A stretch of 64,000 nt of DNA from positions 6,512,528-6,576,527 of the forward strand of contig OZ025268.1 in the NCBI GenBank assembly GCA_964019165.1, given 5' to 3'. Positions 12,900 through 23,195 of the stretch are shown here, piece after piece (position 1 is the stretch's first letter; every line of letters begins with the position of its first letter). The notes below the pieces were generated by a model that was not told where the DNA came from, did no database searches, and saw nothing but the letters and a program-made list of their open reading frames with translations. Origin of the DNA: Mastigias papua. Taxonomy: Eukaryota; Cnidaria; Scyphozoa; Rhizostomeae; Mastigiidae. The translations under genes were made by a program, and so were the position numbers.

Positions 12900-13020
12900 A
12901 GGTTTTCCAGTGGCGTACTTAAGTCTGTTTGCTTGTCTGATGTATTCTATGAACGCATTTCTAGCTGATATTTCTGGAGATATTCGCTTCATGAGTCCTA
13001 GCGATGTTAGTCTTCCCATT
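12900..13020 (-). pseudogene. Fragment of an RTE-like LINE C-terminus
   Basis: The minus-strand translation includes 'ISPEISARNAFIEYIR', matching the 'LHPETPARKALKEYLR' segment of the better-preserved copy at 27753-28060. Nucleotide similarity to that copy is also visible (ATGAG(A)TGTCCTAGC(C/G)ATGTTAGTCT). It is a short truncated relic. Confidence 0.5.
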
Positions 13021-13429
13021 CTTACAGCTCTGAAAAGGTTAGGGGAGCAGTAGCGAATAGGTGGGATGGGAGTCTGGGAGCTAAATCACAAGGAAAATTT
13101 TGAAACCACGCCCTTTTGCTTCTAGAAAAACCATTTTCTATATTTAGAGATACGCCCATTCTAGAAGGAAAAAGAATTATGAAAACGTTGATAAGCGTGT
13201 GAGAATGTTGATAATCTTGTTGTTTTGTGTCAAACTGCCTGTTTTCTAAGTTTTTAGGCAAAAACATACTTTCAGTTCACAACTTCTGGGAGGGAAAGGG
13301 GGAGCAAAATCTTCTAGCTGGGCGGGTAATGCCACCCGTGCCCACCCCTAGGTTCGTGGCTGTATTCCTACTAATTTATTCAATGGTTCGCATCCCAGCC
13401 TGGAGTCTGACGTTGGCGACCATGTTTCT

Positions 13430-13700
13430 AAACCATCTCTGTCATGTGCTAACCGTAGTAGTCAGGTCGCTGAGGTTCTCAACACCTGCAAAATTTGTGG
13501 GCAATTTAATTTTTGCATAAAAATGTTCTTTAGACATTGATAAACATAAATTTGCCTGTTGGACATGCTGAATTTTCTTGAGAGGCCTATCCATCAATGT
13601 GTTATCTTGCTACATTGCTTCTTGCTCTTCGAGCACGGTCGCCATTTTGAAATAGGAGGCGTTTTCGTGAAACCGAGGCTATAGCAATATGTTGGCTGGA
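13430..13700 (-). repeat. Inverted duplicate arm A with a broken first-exon-like sequence
   Basis: This arm is the diverged reverse complement of 15925-16185. Its minus strand contains a 90-nt exon-like unit (13645 down to 13556) starting ATGGCGACC and sharing 'TLM(D)RPLKKIQHVQQ' with arm B. Codon 12 is a stop and the donor is GC rather than GT, so this copy is broken. The arms flank about 2.2 kb that includes the Penelope-like and CXC remnants. Confidence 0.65.
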
Positions 13701-14268
13701 GTGGATGACCAAGGGGGCATAAGAAGGATCATGTAAAACTCTCTGATCATCTTGCAATTTTTGTCGCAGTGATGTTTATTTAAAACAATAATAAATATAA
13801 AACAAGAAATAAAGGGTAATCCCAGCAACGAATGGCAATGGGAGTGAGACCAGTGAGTCACGGTGCATAGAAGAATATGAATGAAGATCGTGTATAATAT
13901 AGATCAGGGATGTAGCATAGTAATCGTATATGAGAGAAGCATAATGTATATGACTATAGGTACCATTCATCAGCTATCAACCCGAGATCAGTGTTTTGGG
14001 GGTTTAATGATAGTACACTTTTATGATCACAAGCCCCCCAATATCCCAATGGGACACTATCGTACCAGAAGAGGAGCAAAAGTAATATCAGAAAATGTAC
14101 AGTGCAGAGAACAACATAGAAATGAATGGTAATATGACGATAATATGAGCGAGTAACGAACCGCGATGTATATTCAGCATTGTAATACGGACACCGTGTC
14201 CGATAAAATAGGGTATAGAATGAAACCTTGAAAAGGTACAACACTATGCATAGTATAATTGAATCATA
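13701..14268. other. Region between arm A and the Penelope-like remnant
   Basis: Short overlapping frames on both strands; no homology recognised. It may be the 3' flank of the Penelope-like copy. Confidence 0.3.
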
Positions 14269-14960
14269 TTATGTATTTGGACTGGTGAACTTTGTGTGAA
14301 TTATTAAATTTTTAATGTTTGTGTGCCTTTCAAATGCTACAATGGGTGTGGCTGATACTATGTCGTGCAGGTAGTCGTCTTCTTGAATGATTTTCCAATG
14401 CTCATATAGTATCTGTCCGATCCGTGCAGTATCCAGATTAAATGGAATAATGAATGGTAATTTGTCACAAGAGGCCTGTGAATGGGGTTGTAAGAGATCA
14501 TCTCGCGATAATGAGTGCACCTTGGAAAATAGTTTAGTAATAAGGCCAATATTATAGCCCCGTTTGATAAGTATGATAGATAGTTGTTGTAAATGGACAT
14601 CCAAATCGTCATCATTGGAGATAATGCGACGGTATTGCAGAGCTTGACTGTGTATGATCCCTGCTTTGCAAGTAGGGGGGGGGGGGGGTAGAAAGAATAT
14701 GAATGTGGAAGTGACGGAAGATCAGTTGTTTTCTTGTACAAAGTCCTATGAAGTTCATTATCTCGGTTGAGAATCAGTATAGTTAAGAATGATATCTCGT
14801 TAACTGAGTATGACATTTCAAATTGTATAGTGGGATGGGTTCTGTTCATATGTTCAAAGAAAGTCTGTAGTAAATCAACACGGTGAGTTCAAACACCAAA
14901 AATGTCGTCTATGAAACAACGAAGCAAGATATGTAAAGCGTTGCTCAAGAAAAGTAAGAG
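14269..14960 (-). pseudogene. Penelope-like element reverse transcriptase remnant
   Basis: Minus-strand translation in order: 'LLRCFIDDIFGV' (RT catalytic DD box, ~14915), a stop where Trp is expected, 'FFEHMNRTHPTIQFEMSYS', 'NEISFLTILILN', 'LHRTLYKKTTDLPSLPHSYS', then after a C-run frameshift (~14690) 'LIKRGYNIGLITKLFSK', 'LPFIIPFNLDTARIGQILYE', 'HWKIIQEDDYLHDI' and 'ATPIVAFERHTNIKNL'. This order (DDIF; HPTI+F; FLD-like; TD...LH; RGY; PF...; HW.I...D; P...F.R..NL.D) is the thumb and C-terminal signature of Penelope-like retroelement RTs. The GIY-YIG endonuclease was not found. Frameshifts and stops make it non-functional. Confidence 0.8.
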
Positions 14961-15364
14961 TGCCAGAGCCATAACAGCTCCCGCCAACAAAAGATGAGCC
15001 ATTGCACCACTGTAAACGGGTATCATACGTCACTGTAATATTCAAGCAAGCCCTGGAGCTAAATGTAAAGTTTCCATCGCCTCCAGGACATGACTAGATA
15101 ATCAGTGGCAGTGGTGACTTAAAAATAAAACGGATGGCACAAAAACCCGCCCCTGACTCAATTCTTGAGATGATGTCATGCAGGTGCAAGAGGACGAAGT
15201 GTCAATCAGAAAGCTATAATTGCTTTGCGCATGGATTGAAATGCATGGATATGTGTAACTGCAGCAAATGTGAGAATGAATTTGATGATGATGACCTCCA
15301 AAGTAGTGCCAGCGATTTTAGTGATGATGATGTTATGGAGATGGGGGAAAATGAGGGGCTTTGA
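14961..15364 (+). pseudogene. CXC/tesmin-like cysteine-rich domain remnant, TE-associated family
   Basis: The plus-strand frame reads 'LPPTKDEPLHHCKRVSYVTV' then 'FPSPPGHD', a stop in place of the usual Trp, and then 'KPAPDSILEMMSCRCK' and 'GLKCMDMCNCSKCENEF' before an Asp/Ser-rich acidic tail ending at 15364. The arrangement LPPT..., PSP..HGW, PAPD..LE...C.CK and CxxxCxCxxC is one I know from many invertebrate predicted proteins of transposon-like distribution. Its function is unknown to me. Only the C-terminal part is present and it is interrupted, so it is probably dead. It may start from the ATG at 15134 as a 76-residue peptide, but there is no evidence for expression. Confidence 0.55.
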
Positions 15365-15404
15365 GAATGAAATTTTTTGAGCAGGTTTCAGGAGAAGTAA
15401 ATTC

Positions 15405-15764
15405 CTAGAAAAGATAAGGATCCCATGTAATACTATAGAGGGGGCTTTGGGCTTCCACAGGTTGGGGCTTGTCCATACTTAGCTCTTGGATTTCAGTTTC
15501 GTGTTCAAAATCTGGATTGCCTCTTGTATTCAATATCATGCATTTTCTACAATAGACTGAGATAGAACAAAAAATTGAAGAGCTTTCTTCAAAGTAAAGC
15601 TTTGGTTTTTGAAATTTTGCTTCGGGATTTTGGATAATTTTGGTTTGGGTTTGCAGCTTCTGCTGCCCCCTGTCGAAAAGACCCCTCACCGTACTGTTGA
15701 AGCACGTACCAACATCTTCTAGCTTGAATAATTCTCGATGACTTTTTGTCTCAATGAACGGCAT
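15405..15764 (-). other. 119-codon open frame, unknown
   Basis: The minus-strand frame starts at 15764. It is charged and low in repeats (for example 'GNPDFEHETEIQEL' near the end), with no domain I recognise. It sits between the CXC remnant and arm B of the inverted duplicate, so it is most likely part of the same transposon-derived block. No splice or promoter evidence. Confidence 0.2.
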
Positions 15765-15924
15765 AGGACCAGCTTGAAGTCATTCTAAGCAAATCGTATC
15801 TGCTTGCTTGGTGAGCAGAAGTCAATCATATCTGTATAGCACTATATTGTTGAAACGCGAATGGATTTCTAACGGTTAATTGCAGTGATCAAACACTTGT
15901 CCTGTCACCCACGTGGTCACCCAT

Positions 15925-16185
15925 TCCAGCCGGCATATCGTAGTAGCCTCGGTTTCGTGAAAATGACTCGTATTTCAAAATGGCGACGGTGTTCCGAAAG
16001 CACGCAGGATCGTTGCAAGTTGACACCTTGATGGAAAGGCCTCTCAAGAAAATTCAGCATGTCCAACAGGTAAATTTATGTTCGTTAAGGTCTAAAGAAT
16101 GTCTTCATGCAAAAAATTAATTGCCCGCAAATTTTGCAGTTGTGCACGCGTATTTTCCCGGTGGCGACCTGACTATAGTAGTTGC
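15925..16185 (+). repeat. Inverted duplicate arm B with an intact first-exon-like sequence
   Basis: Reverse-complement partner of 13430-13700. Shared segments include 'gccgaggcta...gtttcgtga'-type upstream sequence, 'ttcaaaatggcgac', 'aggcctctcaagaaaattca', 'gcatgtccaacag', 'gcaaattttgcag' and 'gcgacctgacta'. Divergence is clear (many substitutions and small gaps), so this is an old duplication and not an assembly echo. Confidence 0.7.
15980..16069 (+). CDS. Candidate first coding exon, gene unknown
   Basis: A plus-strand ATG in a Kozak-like context (TTCAAAATGGCG) opens a 30-codon exon reading MATVFRKHAGSLQVD and then TLMERPLKKIQHVQQ, ending at a donor CAACAG/GTAAAT. The inverted copy at 13645-13556 has exactly the same length and keeps the second half, suggesting past coding constraint or shared TE origin. 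A plausible acceptor (AAATTTTGCAG, ends 16138) follows, but its downstream frames close quickly. Gene identity is not recognised; it could be the 5' exon of a duplicated host gene or of an unclassified transposon. Confidence 0.35.
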
Positions 16186-16229
16186 GTCGACTTCATGCCT
16201 GCTATCGTCGCAGGACCCTGAAGGATATC

Positions 16230-17468
16230 TTACTTCTGCCTTCCCCGGCTCCTACTTCCCTCCACTCTGCCTTCCAAACTCAGTTTCTCAATTGAGTCTT
16301 CTCTGGTGATATGTGCAACGAATCTCAGTTGTCTTTGACGAATAGTTGCTAACAAGCTCCGATCCTCTCTAACCATTTCCAGAACTTCCTCGTCTGATTT
16401 CTTCTCTATCCACGAAATTTTTTTCATGTGGCGGTAAAGCCACATTTCCATAGCTTGTAATAGAGTCTCGTCTTGCTAGCTTAAGGCCCATGATTCACAC
16501 CCGCATGTTAGGATGGAACAGATATAACACTTCATCATCCTCTTTTTGTTTCGATTCCCAACTTTTTGTTGGTGAGTGTATTAGACATGTCTGTAAAGGA
16601 CTCTTTTGCCAAAGCTATCCGCATTTTGATGTCTGAGCTACATCTGCAGTCTTGAGTCAGAATACTTTCAAGATAGCTGAAGTTTTCTACATGTTGCAGT
16701 TCTTCGTAATCGAGAGTGATCTTACACTTTAGTGGTATCTTGCTTTTTGAGAATACCACGAGCTTTGTCTTCTTCTTGTTTATTTTCAGGCCTCTAATTT
16801 CACTTTCTTCTTTCAAACAGTATAGGAGACTTTCCAAATCAGCCTTGCTTCTAGCTAAGAGCACTATGTCGTCAGCATATCTAATGTTTTGGATGTTCCT
16901 TCCGATGTTCACACAATTTATGGTGAATTTCAGATGATCTGATCTTTGTTTAACTTTTCGCATGACTACTTCCGTGCAGAGAGAGAACAGGTCAGGGGAG
17001 ATGACACAACCCTGTCTCATACTCTTTAGATATGAGCTCATCCATTGAGTTCACCGTTGATTGGTACTGCTGCCAGTTGGTTCCAACAAAAGGTTCTTTA
17101 GGACCCTGATGTCTTTTCAATCAATGCCCATTTCCTCTAAATTCTTCACTATATCGATGTGCTTCACTCTGTCAAATACCTTTTAGTAGTCAATAAAAGC
17201 TGCACAGACATCTTGTAGCATTTGTATGTTTCCTTCAGTTATGGATCTCCTCGGATCTCATGACGAAGGTTGCATTTCTTGTGCCCCTGTTTTTCCGAAA
17301 GCCAAACTGTTCCCAGTAGACTTCAGTGCGGATAAATTTCTTCACTCTGGACATAACTATGCGGATAAGGATTTTGGTTACATGGCTGATAAGGCTGATT
17401 AAGCGGCAGTTACAGCAGTTAAGTAGGTCTCCTTTCTTAGGAATAGGTATGAAGATATACTCTTTCAT
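16230..17468 (-). pseudogene. RTE-like non-LTR retrotransposon reverse transcriptase remnant
   Basis: Minus-strand pieces from N to C: 'FIPIPKKGDLLNCCNCRLIS', 'SRVKKFIRTEVYWEQFGFRK', 'NRGTRNATFVMR' (17468-17235), a frame-broken stretch with 'QGCVISPDLFSLCTEVVMRK', then 'IRYADDIVLLARSKADLESL' (YADD box, ~16870), 'LKINKKKTKLVVFSK', 'FSYLESILTQDCRCSSDIKM', and a C-terminal segment 'RQRQLRFVAHITRED' with 'LSLEGRVEGSRSRGRQK' near 16300. The order and the QL.F..HI.R...LEG...G.R.RGRQK tail fit endonuclease-type LINEs of the RTE/BovB sort. At least two frameshifts and internal stops; dead and 5'-truncated. Confidence 0.8.
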
Positions 17469-17559
17469 TTGTTGGGGAATCAGCCCCTAAGAAACATGAA
17501 ATAGAATACCAAGAAAAATGGTATGACCACATTCCGGACGGTACCGTAGAAAATGACAG

Positions 17560-17870
17560 CGTCAAACTTCTCTGGTACATAACTATACAGTGTGACAATA
17601 TGATCGAGCTTTAAAAGTGAACTTGAAAAATGTTTTTGCGAGAAAATTTTGATTGAACAAGAAAAAAAATACAAACAGCATCAGTCTCTCATATGTTTAG
17701 AACTAAAATTCAACTTCTCGTCTTATAGTTGCCTTGTTGCTATAGGAAATTTCAAGAATATTAAGAAACACTTAAGAAATATTTAAGGTTGGATTAGACA
17801 AAATATTAAGAAACATCCAGGCTGAAGGGAGAAAGTTTGTTTCTTAAATAAAAGAACGTGTAAACAATCA
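17560..17870 (+). repeat. Dispersed AAGAAAC repeat, copy 1
   Basis: Direct copy of 29218-29555 and 49735-49950. Landmarks are 'catctctcat', 'gttgccttgttgctatagga', 'atttcaagaa', 'tttgacaaaatattaagaaa' and 'catccaggctgaagggagaa', then 'gtttgtttcttaaataaaag'. Non-coding. Its left edge is uncertain. Confidence 0.75.
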
Positions 17871-18306
17871 CAGAAAGACGACTGCGCCCCGTCAAACAAA
17901 CGAAAATGTGAACGGAAGGCAAATGTGCACCAAAGAGTTCAGACATCCCCTATGCATCTCTCCAATACTAGTCAAATAGATCAACAATGCACAAGTATAG
18001 AAAAAGATGAGCGCCAAAGAACGGTGTCAAGAAGTGGCTTAACAACTACTTAGCAGAACATGGAATCTATGAAGTCGTGTGTCATTTTAGATATGATTCC
18101 ATCTAATTCAACCAGCCAATGAATAGACTTCTGTTTCTTCTTTCCTTTATCCCCACTTAACAATGTAGATGCTACATTTTCTATTTTATACTGATAAACT
18201 TGAAATTATGTTTAGCTACGGTCTCTGACAAGCAGCCATACATGGCTGATGGCAGATGGGTCCACGGTGTGTTTAGAATCAAAAATAAATAAACCAAATG
18301 ACCTAC

Positions 18307-18410
18307 TTGATCGTCTGTGTCGAGGAAAGACGGTTGTACGATAGTTGGTTCGATTTCTTGCGTTTCGACATCGTCAAGTCTTCCATCAACGGGTTTATTC
18401 AATGCTGGAC
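18307..18410 (-). CDS. Orphan internal exon, gene unknown
   Basis: Minus-strand exon of 104 nt. The acceptor is ...TTTTTACAAG before 18410 and the donor is CAA/GTAGGT after 18307. It enters with two nucleotides of a split codon and leaves in phase 0. The frame reads PALNKPVDGRLDDVETQE and then IEPTIVQPSFLDTDDQ, acidic and likely disordered. I do not recognise the protein. It lies about 11 kb downstream of the last firmly placed NHEJ1 exon on the same strand, but its entry phase does not match that exon's phase-0 exit, so intermediate exons or another gene would be required. Confidence 0.4.
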
Positions 18411-19033
18411 CTTGTAAAAATCGACAAAAATAACAATTAGCAATACAATTTTCAACACGCTTTACAATCAACAAGAGAACGAAGCGGGGGATCTTTCAAC
18501 ACATAAACTAGTGGGAAAATTCCCCCACCAGAATCCTAGATTTTCCCACTAATTGTTCATTGATTCCCCAATAGTAAGTCCCTTTTTTCCCAAAATTGTA
18601 TCAAAACTTTCATTCAAATTGTCTCCGTAAACAAAATGTTTTCTATATGAAAGTGGCCTGTAACAAAAACTTACTGCTAAACGCACTAAAATTTATGAAA
18701 GTTTTAGAACTGAAAGGAAAGAGTTAAGAAGCATTACATATGCTTGTACAATCTTTCGGTCTTGGAAACCCCTTTTTCGTCCAAGGATTTAACAAGTTTC
18801 CACTACAGCATGCATTACGTGTTTAGCCTTATGGGCACTAAAACTACAATGTTTTACGTTTTGTTTTCGTTTCCACCCCATTCAGACGAAGAAACTTTTA
18901 AGAAACATTTAGAACTGAACTGTGGCCAAAAATTAACAAACTTGTACTACTTGACTTAGAGCCAGGTTTCTTATAAAAGAAAAAACATGAAATGCATTTG
19001 TGTCAACTCATCTATTACAGCAATAGCCCACGT

Positions 19034-19808
19034 ATATAAGAACCAGGATTTTCAGAACCGCGTATAAGAACCAGGGTTTTAAGAACCGCGTATGAGAACC
19101 AGGGTTTTAAGAACAGCGTATGAGAACCAGGATTTTCAGAACCGCGTATGAGAACCAGGGTTTTCAGAACAGCGCATAAGAACCAGGGTTTTAAGAACAG
19201 CGTATGAGAACCAGGGTTTTAAGAACCGCGTATGAGAACCAGGGTTTTAAGAACCGCGTATGAGAACCAGGGTTTTAAGAACAGCGTATGAGAACCAGGA
19301 TTTTCAGAACCGCGTATGAGAACCAGGGTTTTCAGAACCGCGTATGAGAACCAGGGTTTTAAGAACAGCGTATGAGAACCAGGGTTTTAAGAACAGCGTA
19401 TGAGAACCAGGATTTTCAGAACCGCGTATGAGAACCAGGGTTTTAAGAACAGCGTACGAGAACCAGGGTTTTAAGAACCGCGTATGAGAACCAGGGTTTT
19501 AAGAACAGCGTATGAGAACCAGGGTTTTAAGAACCGCGTATGAGAACCAGGGTTTTAAGAACAGCGTATGAGAACCAGGATTTTCAGAACCGCGTATGAG
19601 AACCAGGGTTTTCAGAACAACGTATGAGAACCAGGGTTTTAAGAACCGCGTATGAGAACCAGGGTTTTAAGAACAGCGTATGAGAACCAGGATTTTCAGA
19701 ACCGCGTATGAGAACCAGGGTTTTCAGAACAGCGTATAAGAACCAGGGTTTTAAGAACCGCGTATGAGAACTAGGGTTTTAAGAACAGCGTATGAGAACC
19801 AGGGTTTA
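19034..19808 (+). repeat. 28-bp minisatellite, about 28 copies
   Basis: Head-to-tail units with consensus GTATGAGAACCAGGGTTTT followed by AAGAACCGC; no spacers. Variant sites are G/A after CCAGG, A/C after TTTT, CCGC versus CAGC at the unit end, and TATAAG versus TATGAG near its start. Units with GATTTTCAG are units 1, 4, 10, 14, 20 and 24. After the first, each follows a unit ending in CAGC, showing amplification in blocks of 4 and 6. The first unit is continuous with 'cgtatataagaac'. Confidence 0.95.
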
Positions 19809-19960
19809 TAGAGAATGAGCTAATACCCATTTCTGGCAGGTAAAAAAGGCGAATTTCGGTCCTTGAGCCTCACGATTTTCTCAACATTTTCTTAAGATTT
19901 TCGCTTGAGCCTCATTTTCTTATAAACTTTTTTCTTATAAAAAAGAGTATTGTCATCAGC
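19809..19960 (-). repeat. Element end, inverted relative to 31372-31708
   Basis: The sequence 'atttctggcaggtaaaaaa' through 'ttgagcctca', 'cattttcttaagattttcgc' and 'cctcattttcttataaactt' is the diverged reverse complement of 31375-31510. The minisatellite therefore appears to sit inside, or replace part of, one copy of this element family. Confidence 0.65.
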
Positions 19961-21472
19961 TATTTAAAAGTAAATTGATATAAACTTGTCTTCTTTTAAG
20001 CTTATATGATACTTATGGTATATATAATACATTCAGACGAAATTAGCATAAAAATATAAGAAATATAAGAATATAAGAACCTATCTTAAGAGCCATAGAA
20101 GCCTAAATCTGCTTTAAGTACCATTTACACAAGAGCGCATTTAGGCCAAATTGACCAACTCAGCCTCTTATACGCAGATTACTACTGCACCTCATTTGTC
20201 TGAACGTTGTCAATCAATGTCTGTATAGCTTTTTGCAATAAACCAAAGCGAGGTAGTTGAACCTGCTGGAAACTTCTGCAACAAACTACCACACACCTCG
20301 TTTGCCACGCCCTTGGGTGCCAATTCCCCACCAGTGAAAATTCCTCAAAACACCCTATGCAGCAGAGGGTGAAGAAAATTTAGCAGTAGTCAGACTATGG
20401 GCTACAACACAAATGCAGGCTTATATGGGAATATATAGAAGATATAGAATTTCTGAGGAAAAGCCGATAAAATTTTGCTTCAAAACTTAAGTCAACGATG
20501 AGTGAATGAATGGAGCTGCTCAGTCTAACTCCCTTGTAATTTCAAGGGAATTATCAAATTAACTTTGCAGTCCACCTTGACAGTCTAGTGTGAAAAATGT
20601 TCCCCTTGTCAAAGCAGACCGCAAACTGTGTAAAATCATATTCTAGCATTAAATAAGGGATAGAAACTAGTACCCAAAAGCGAATCAGGTTTTTATGGAT
20701 TAGTATATCTTACCATATCAACAGTGAAAACTCCTCAAACCCTAATATAAAAAACGATGACAAATTTGTTGGCTAGATCTAACAACATGAGCGGTTGTCC
20801 GAGGCTGCTTTCTCTACAAGCTTGAATAATACACGAATGAATACGGCGTCCTTTATGGCGATTAAGCAAAATCTGTAAAGCCTGGAAACCCACAAAAATC
20901 ATGTTCTACACAAAATTGGAATAATGTCTTACTAGGTCCCGCCACCATAGTATCTCTGTCGGAGTAAAGTTCATTTAGAAACTGCACAGTCGTGGCTTGA
21001 TAGATAACACTGTATTAATCTTATCTGATAAGAAAGGCAGTGAGTAAAGGCTAGTGCACAATACCGATGAGCGACTGGAACAATTCAAATGCTCTCTGTC
21101 TCTCATCTGAGAAATTACATTAATATCTAATACTCTGTGTTTGCTCCTCCAGAAGTCTCCTAAATTGCAAACGAATTCCCTTGCAGCACGATTTCATTTA
21201 AAAATTTAGCAAAAAGTTTGACCTCATCTACTTCCGAGCTCAGAAAGCACTACCAAAGATCAGGTAAAACTATGCAAGAATTAAGCACCTTTAGATTTAC
21301 CAATGCGCCTCTTGTCATCCATAACAGTTCTGTAAAGTTGCTGACAATCTCTACCTGTGAAAACCATCAGCGGATCTTCTACAAACCCCAGATAATCCTA
21401 TATACACAAAAGAAACACTACAATTATAAGCAGATCTTAGTTAACTGATGTAGCAATCTGGGCTTGTTTTTA
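19961..21472. other. Intergenic, no gene recognised
   Basis: AT-rich sequence, short frames only. No recognised homology or structured repeat. Confidence 0.5.
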
Positions 21473-21633
21473 AAGACCCGACCAAGCGATGCAACATGTC
21501 GTGCAAAACTTGCTGCAGACCCGACGTTGCATCGTTTCGCAACTCCATGTTACAGCCTGCAACACATTGAGTTTCAAAACCTTCAAAAGTGTTGCACTGT
21601 GCAATATGATGTTGCATCGTTTGGCCGGGTCTT
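21473..21633. mobile_element. 161-bp MITE-like element
   Basis: The terminal inverted repeats are 23 bp with two mismatches (left AAGACCCGACCAAGCGATGC, right reverse complement AAGACCCGGCCAAACGATGC, both followed by AAC). The interior is non-coding. The target-site duplication is not clear. Confidence 0.65.
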
Positions 21634-21984
21634 GCAACATTTGCTAAAAGTACACATGCGCATAGCAGATATGATAAACAAAAGACGTCAAAATAAGGCC
21701 TAAGCTTGGATCTATTGCTGCACTAGCTTGCTGCCACCCAAAAGAGCACGAACAAGCAAATTGCTACAAATGGTGACAGGATTGGGATGGTAGTGTGTGT
21801 GTCAACTTATTGTGTATCGATTCCAACGTCTACCTTACAGTATACATATAATGCACAAGTACATTTATCTAAATCGATAATTAAAGTAGCATTAAAAAAC
21901 AAATATTTTTGAATTCTATTAGCGATCTACATGAAATAAAACTAATTTCCACATACATATTTACATGCACTATATTTACAGCTA

Positions 21985-22268
21985 GAGGCCCTCCCACTTT
22001 CGTAGCATATTTTAAAAGATATTTAGATTTTCTGCCGATTTCATATGATTTGGCAGTCCATTCCATACTTGAGGTCCTAGAGATCGGAGACTATTTGAAC
22101 CAAAGGTGACTTGATTTGGTTTATAATGTCGAAGATTGTTGGTTTCTCTTAATAAGTAACTAGAAGATTTCACTTTGAAAATGTCTTGCATGAAGGAAGG
22201 GTTTAGTTTGTTCAGAGCTTTCAACATTTCAATGCACAGGAATGTTAGTCGGAAAACATGCATATTAC
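21985..22268 (-). pseudogene. CR1/L2-like LINE C-terminal fragment
   Basis: The minus strand reads 'MLKALNKLNPSFMQDIF', 'NQVTFGSNSLRSLGPQ' and 'VWNGLPNHMKSAENLNIF', the typical end of a CR1/L2-type ORF2 (lNP.fm..iF; G..SLR.lGP..WN.LP). It abuts an oppositely oriented related copy at about 22270. Confidence 0.7.
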
Positions 22269-22269
22269 A

Positions 22270-23195
22270 TGTTGTACGCGTAGTTGTTTGAAAATGCTGA
22301 GAAATGTCATCTTTTGATATTTGGAGAGAAAAGTACAAATGTATCAGTGCAAATTGGTGCAACTTCAATACCAGGATCCACTGAAGAAAAGCTTTTGGGT
22401 GTAACGCATGATAAGAACCTTGATTTCAAGAATCATATAGACATACTTTGTGCAAGGCTGAGCGAAAGTTGCATGCTATTGCGCATATCTCAAACTATGT
22501 GGATACTGAGAAGTTGAAAATTGCAATGCACGGTTTTATTATTTCTCAATTTAGCCATTGTCCACTTGTTTGTATATTCCATGATAGATCAGCTAATAGG
22601 AAAATAAACAAAATCGACGAGAAAGCGCTTAGAGTTGCATACAAAAATAGTTCCTCAAATTATGAGCAATCGTTAGCGAAGAAAATAAAGTGTTCATTCA
22701 CCATAAACACTTACGGATGCTTGCCCCTGAAATATACAAAGCTCAAAGGAATCTCAATACAAGTCTCATGAATCAAATTTTTACGGAGAAAGATACTCTA
22801 TGCCATACACCCATCGTAGTGGCAGAAATATTTAGTACCAAAACCTAACACAACTGGGTATGGCATTGAAAATGCGCCTTTATTGGGATAAAAAATGGCA
22901 TGCACTGCCATCTTTCTTAAAAGAGTCCAATACATTAAAAAGTTTCAAAAGAAATAATAAAAGCCATGGCTTTCATTGCAACTGTAAATTATACAAACAG
23001 GTTGTTAAAGATCTAGGACCTGTGTAGTAGCAGATTTAAAATTGAATAACGTACTTGTATATATTGGCAACTTTTGATATACTTTTACTTGTTCTATTTA
23101 TATTAGTTTTTATTTCATATTAACATGTATTGTAAGTTTTTGGTTGGGGTTAATCAGCTTTAGCTAGAAGAAAAGCTAATCGTAAATAAATAAAT
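22270..23195 (+). pseudogene. CR1/L2-like LINE, 5'-truncated, opposite orientation to its neighbour
   Basis: Plus-strand translation: 'NAEKCHLLIFGEKSTNVSVQ', 'EEKLLGVTHDKNLDFKNHID', frameshift, 'FIISQFSHCPLVCIFHDRSA' and 'KINKIDEKALRVAYKNSSSN', then degraded C-terminus ending 'VVKDLGPV'. The 3' UTR 'ggttaatcagctttagct' with 'cgtaaataaataaata' parallels the LINE tail at 2.2 kb. Frameshifts show it is dead. Both this copy and the minus-strand neighbour retain the C-terminus, so the pair is two insertions and not a single twin-primed inversion. Confidence 0.75.

Noticed and set aside
19034..19808. Regularly repeated array resembling a CRISPR
   Set aside because: Units are head-to-tail with no unique spacers, in a eukaryotic context; it is a minisatellite.
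21985..22640. Single LINE with a twin-primed 5' inversion
   Set aside because: Both opposed fragments contain the C-terminal coding end, which a single insertion cannot produce.
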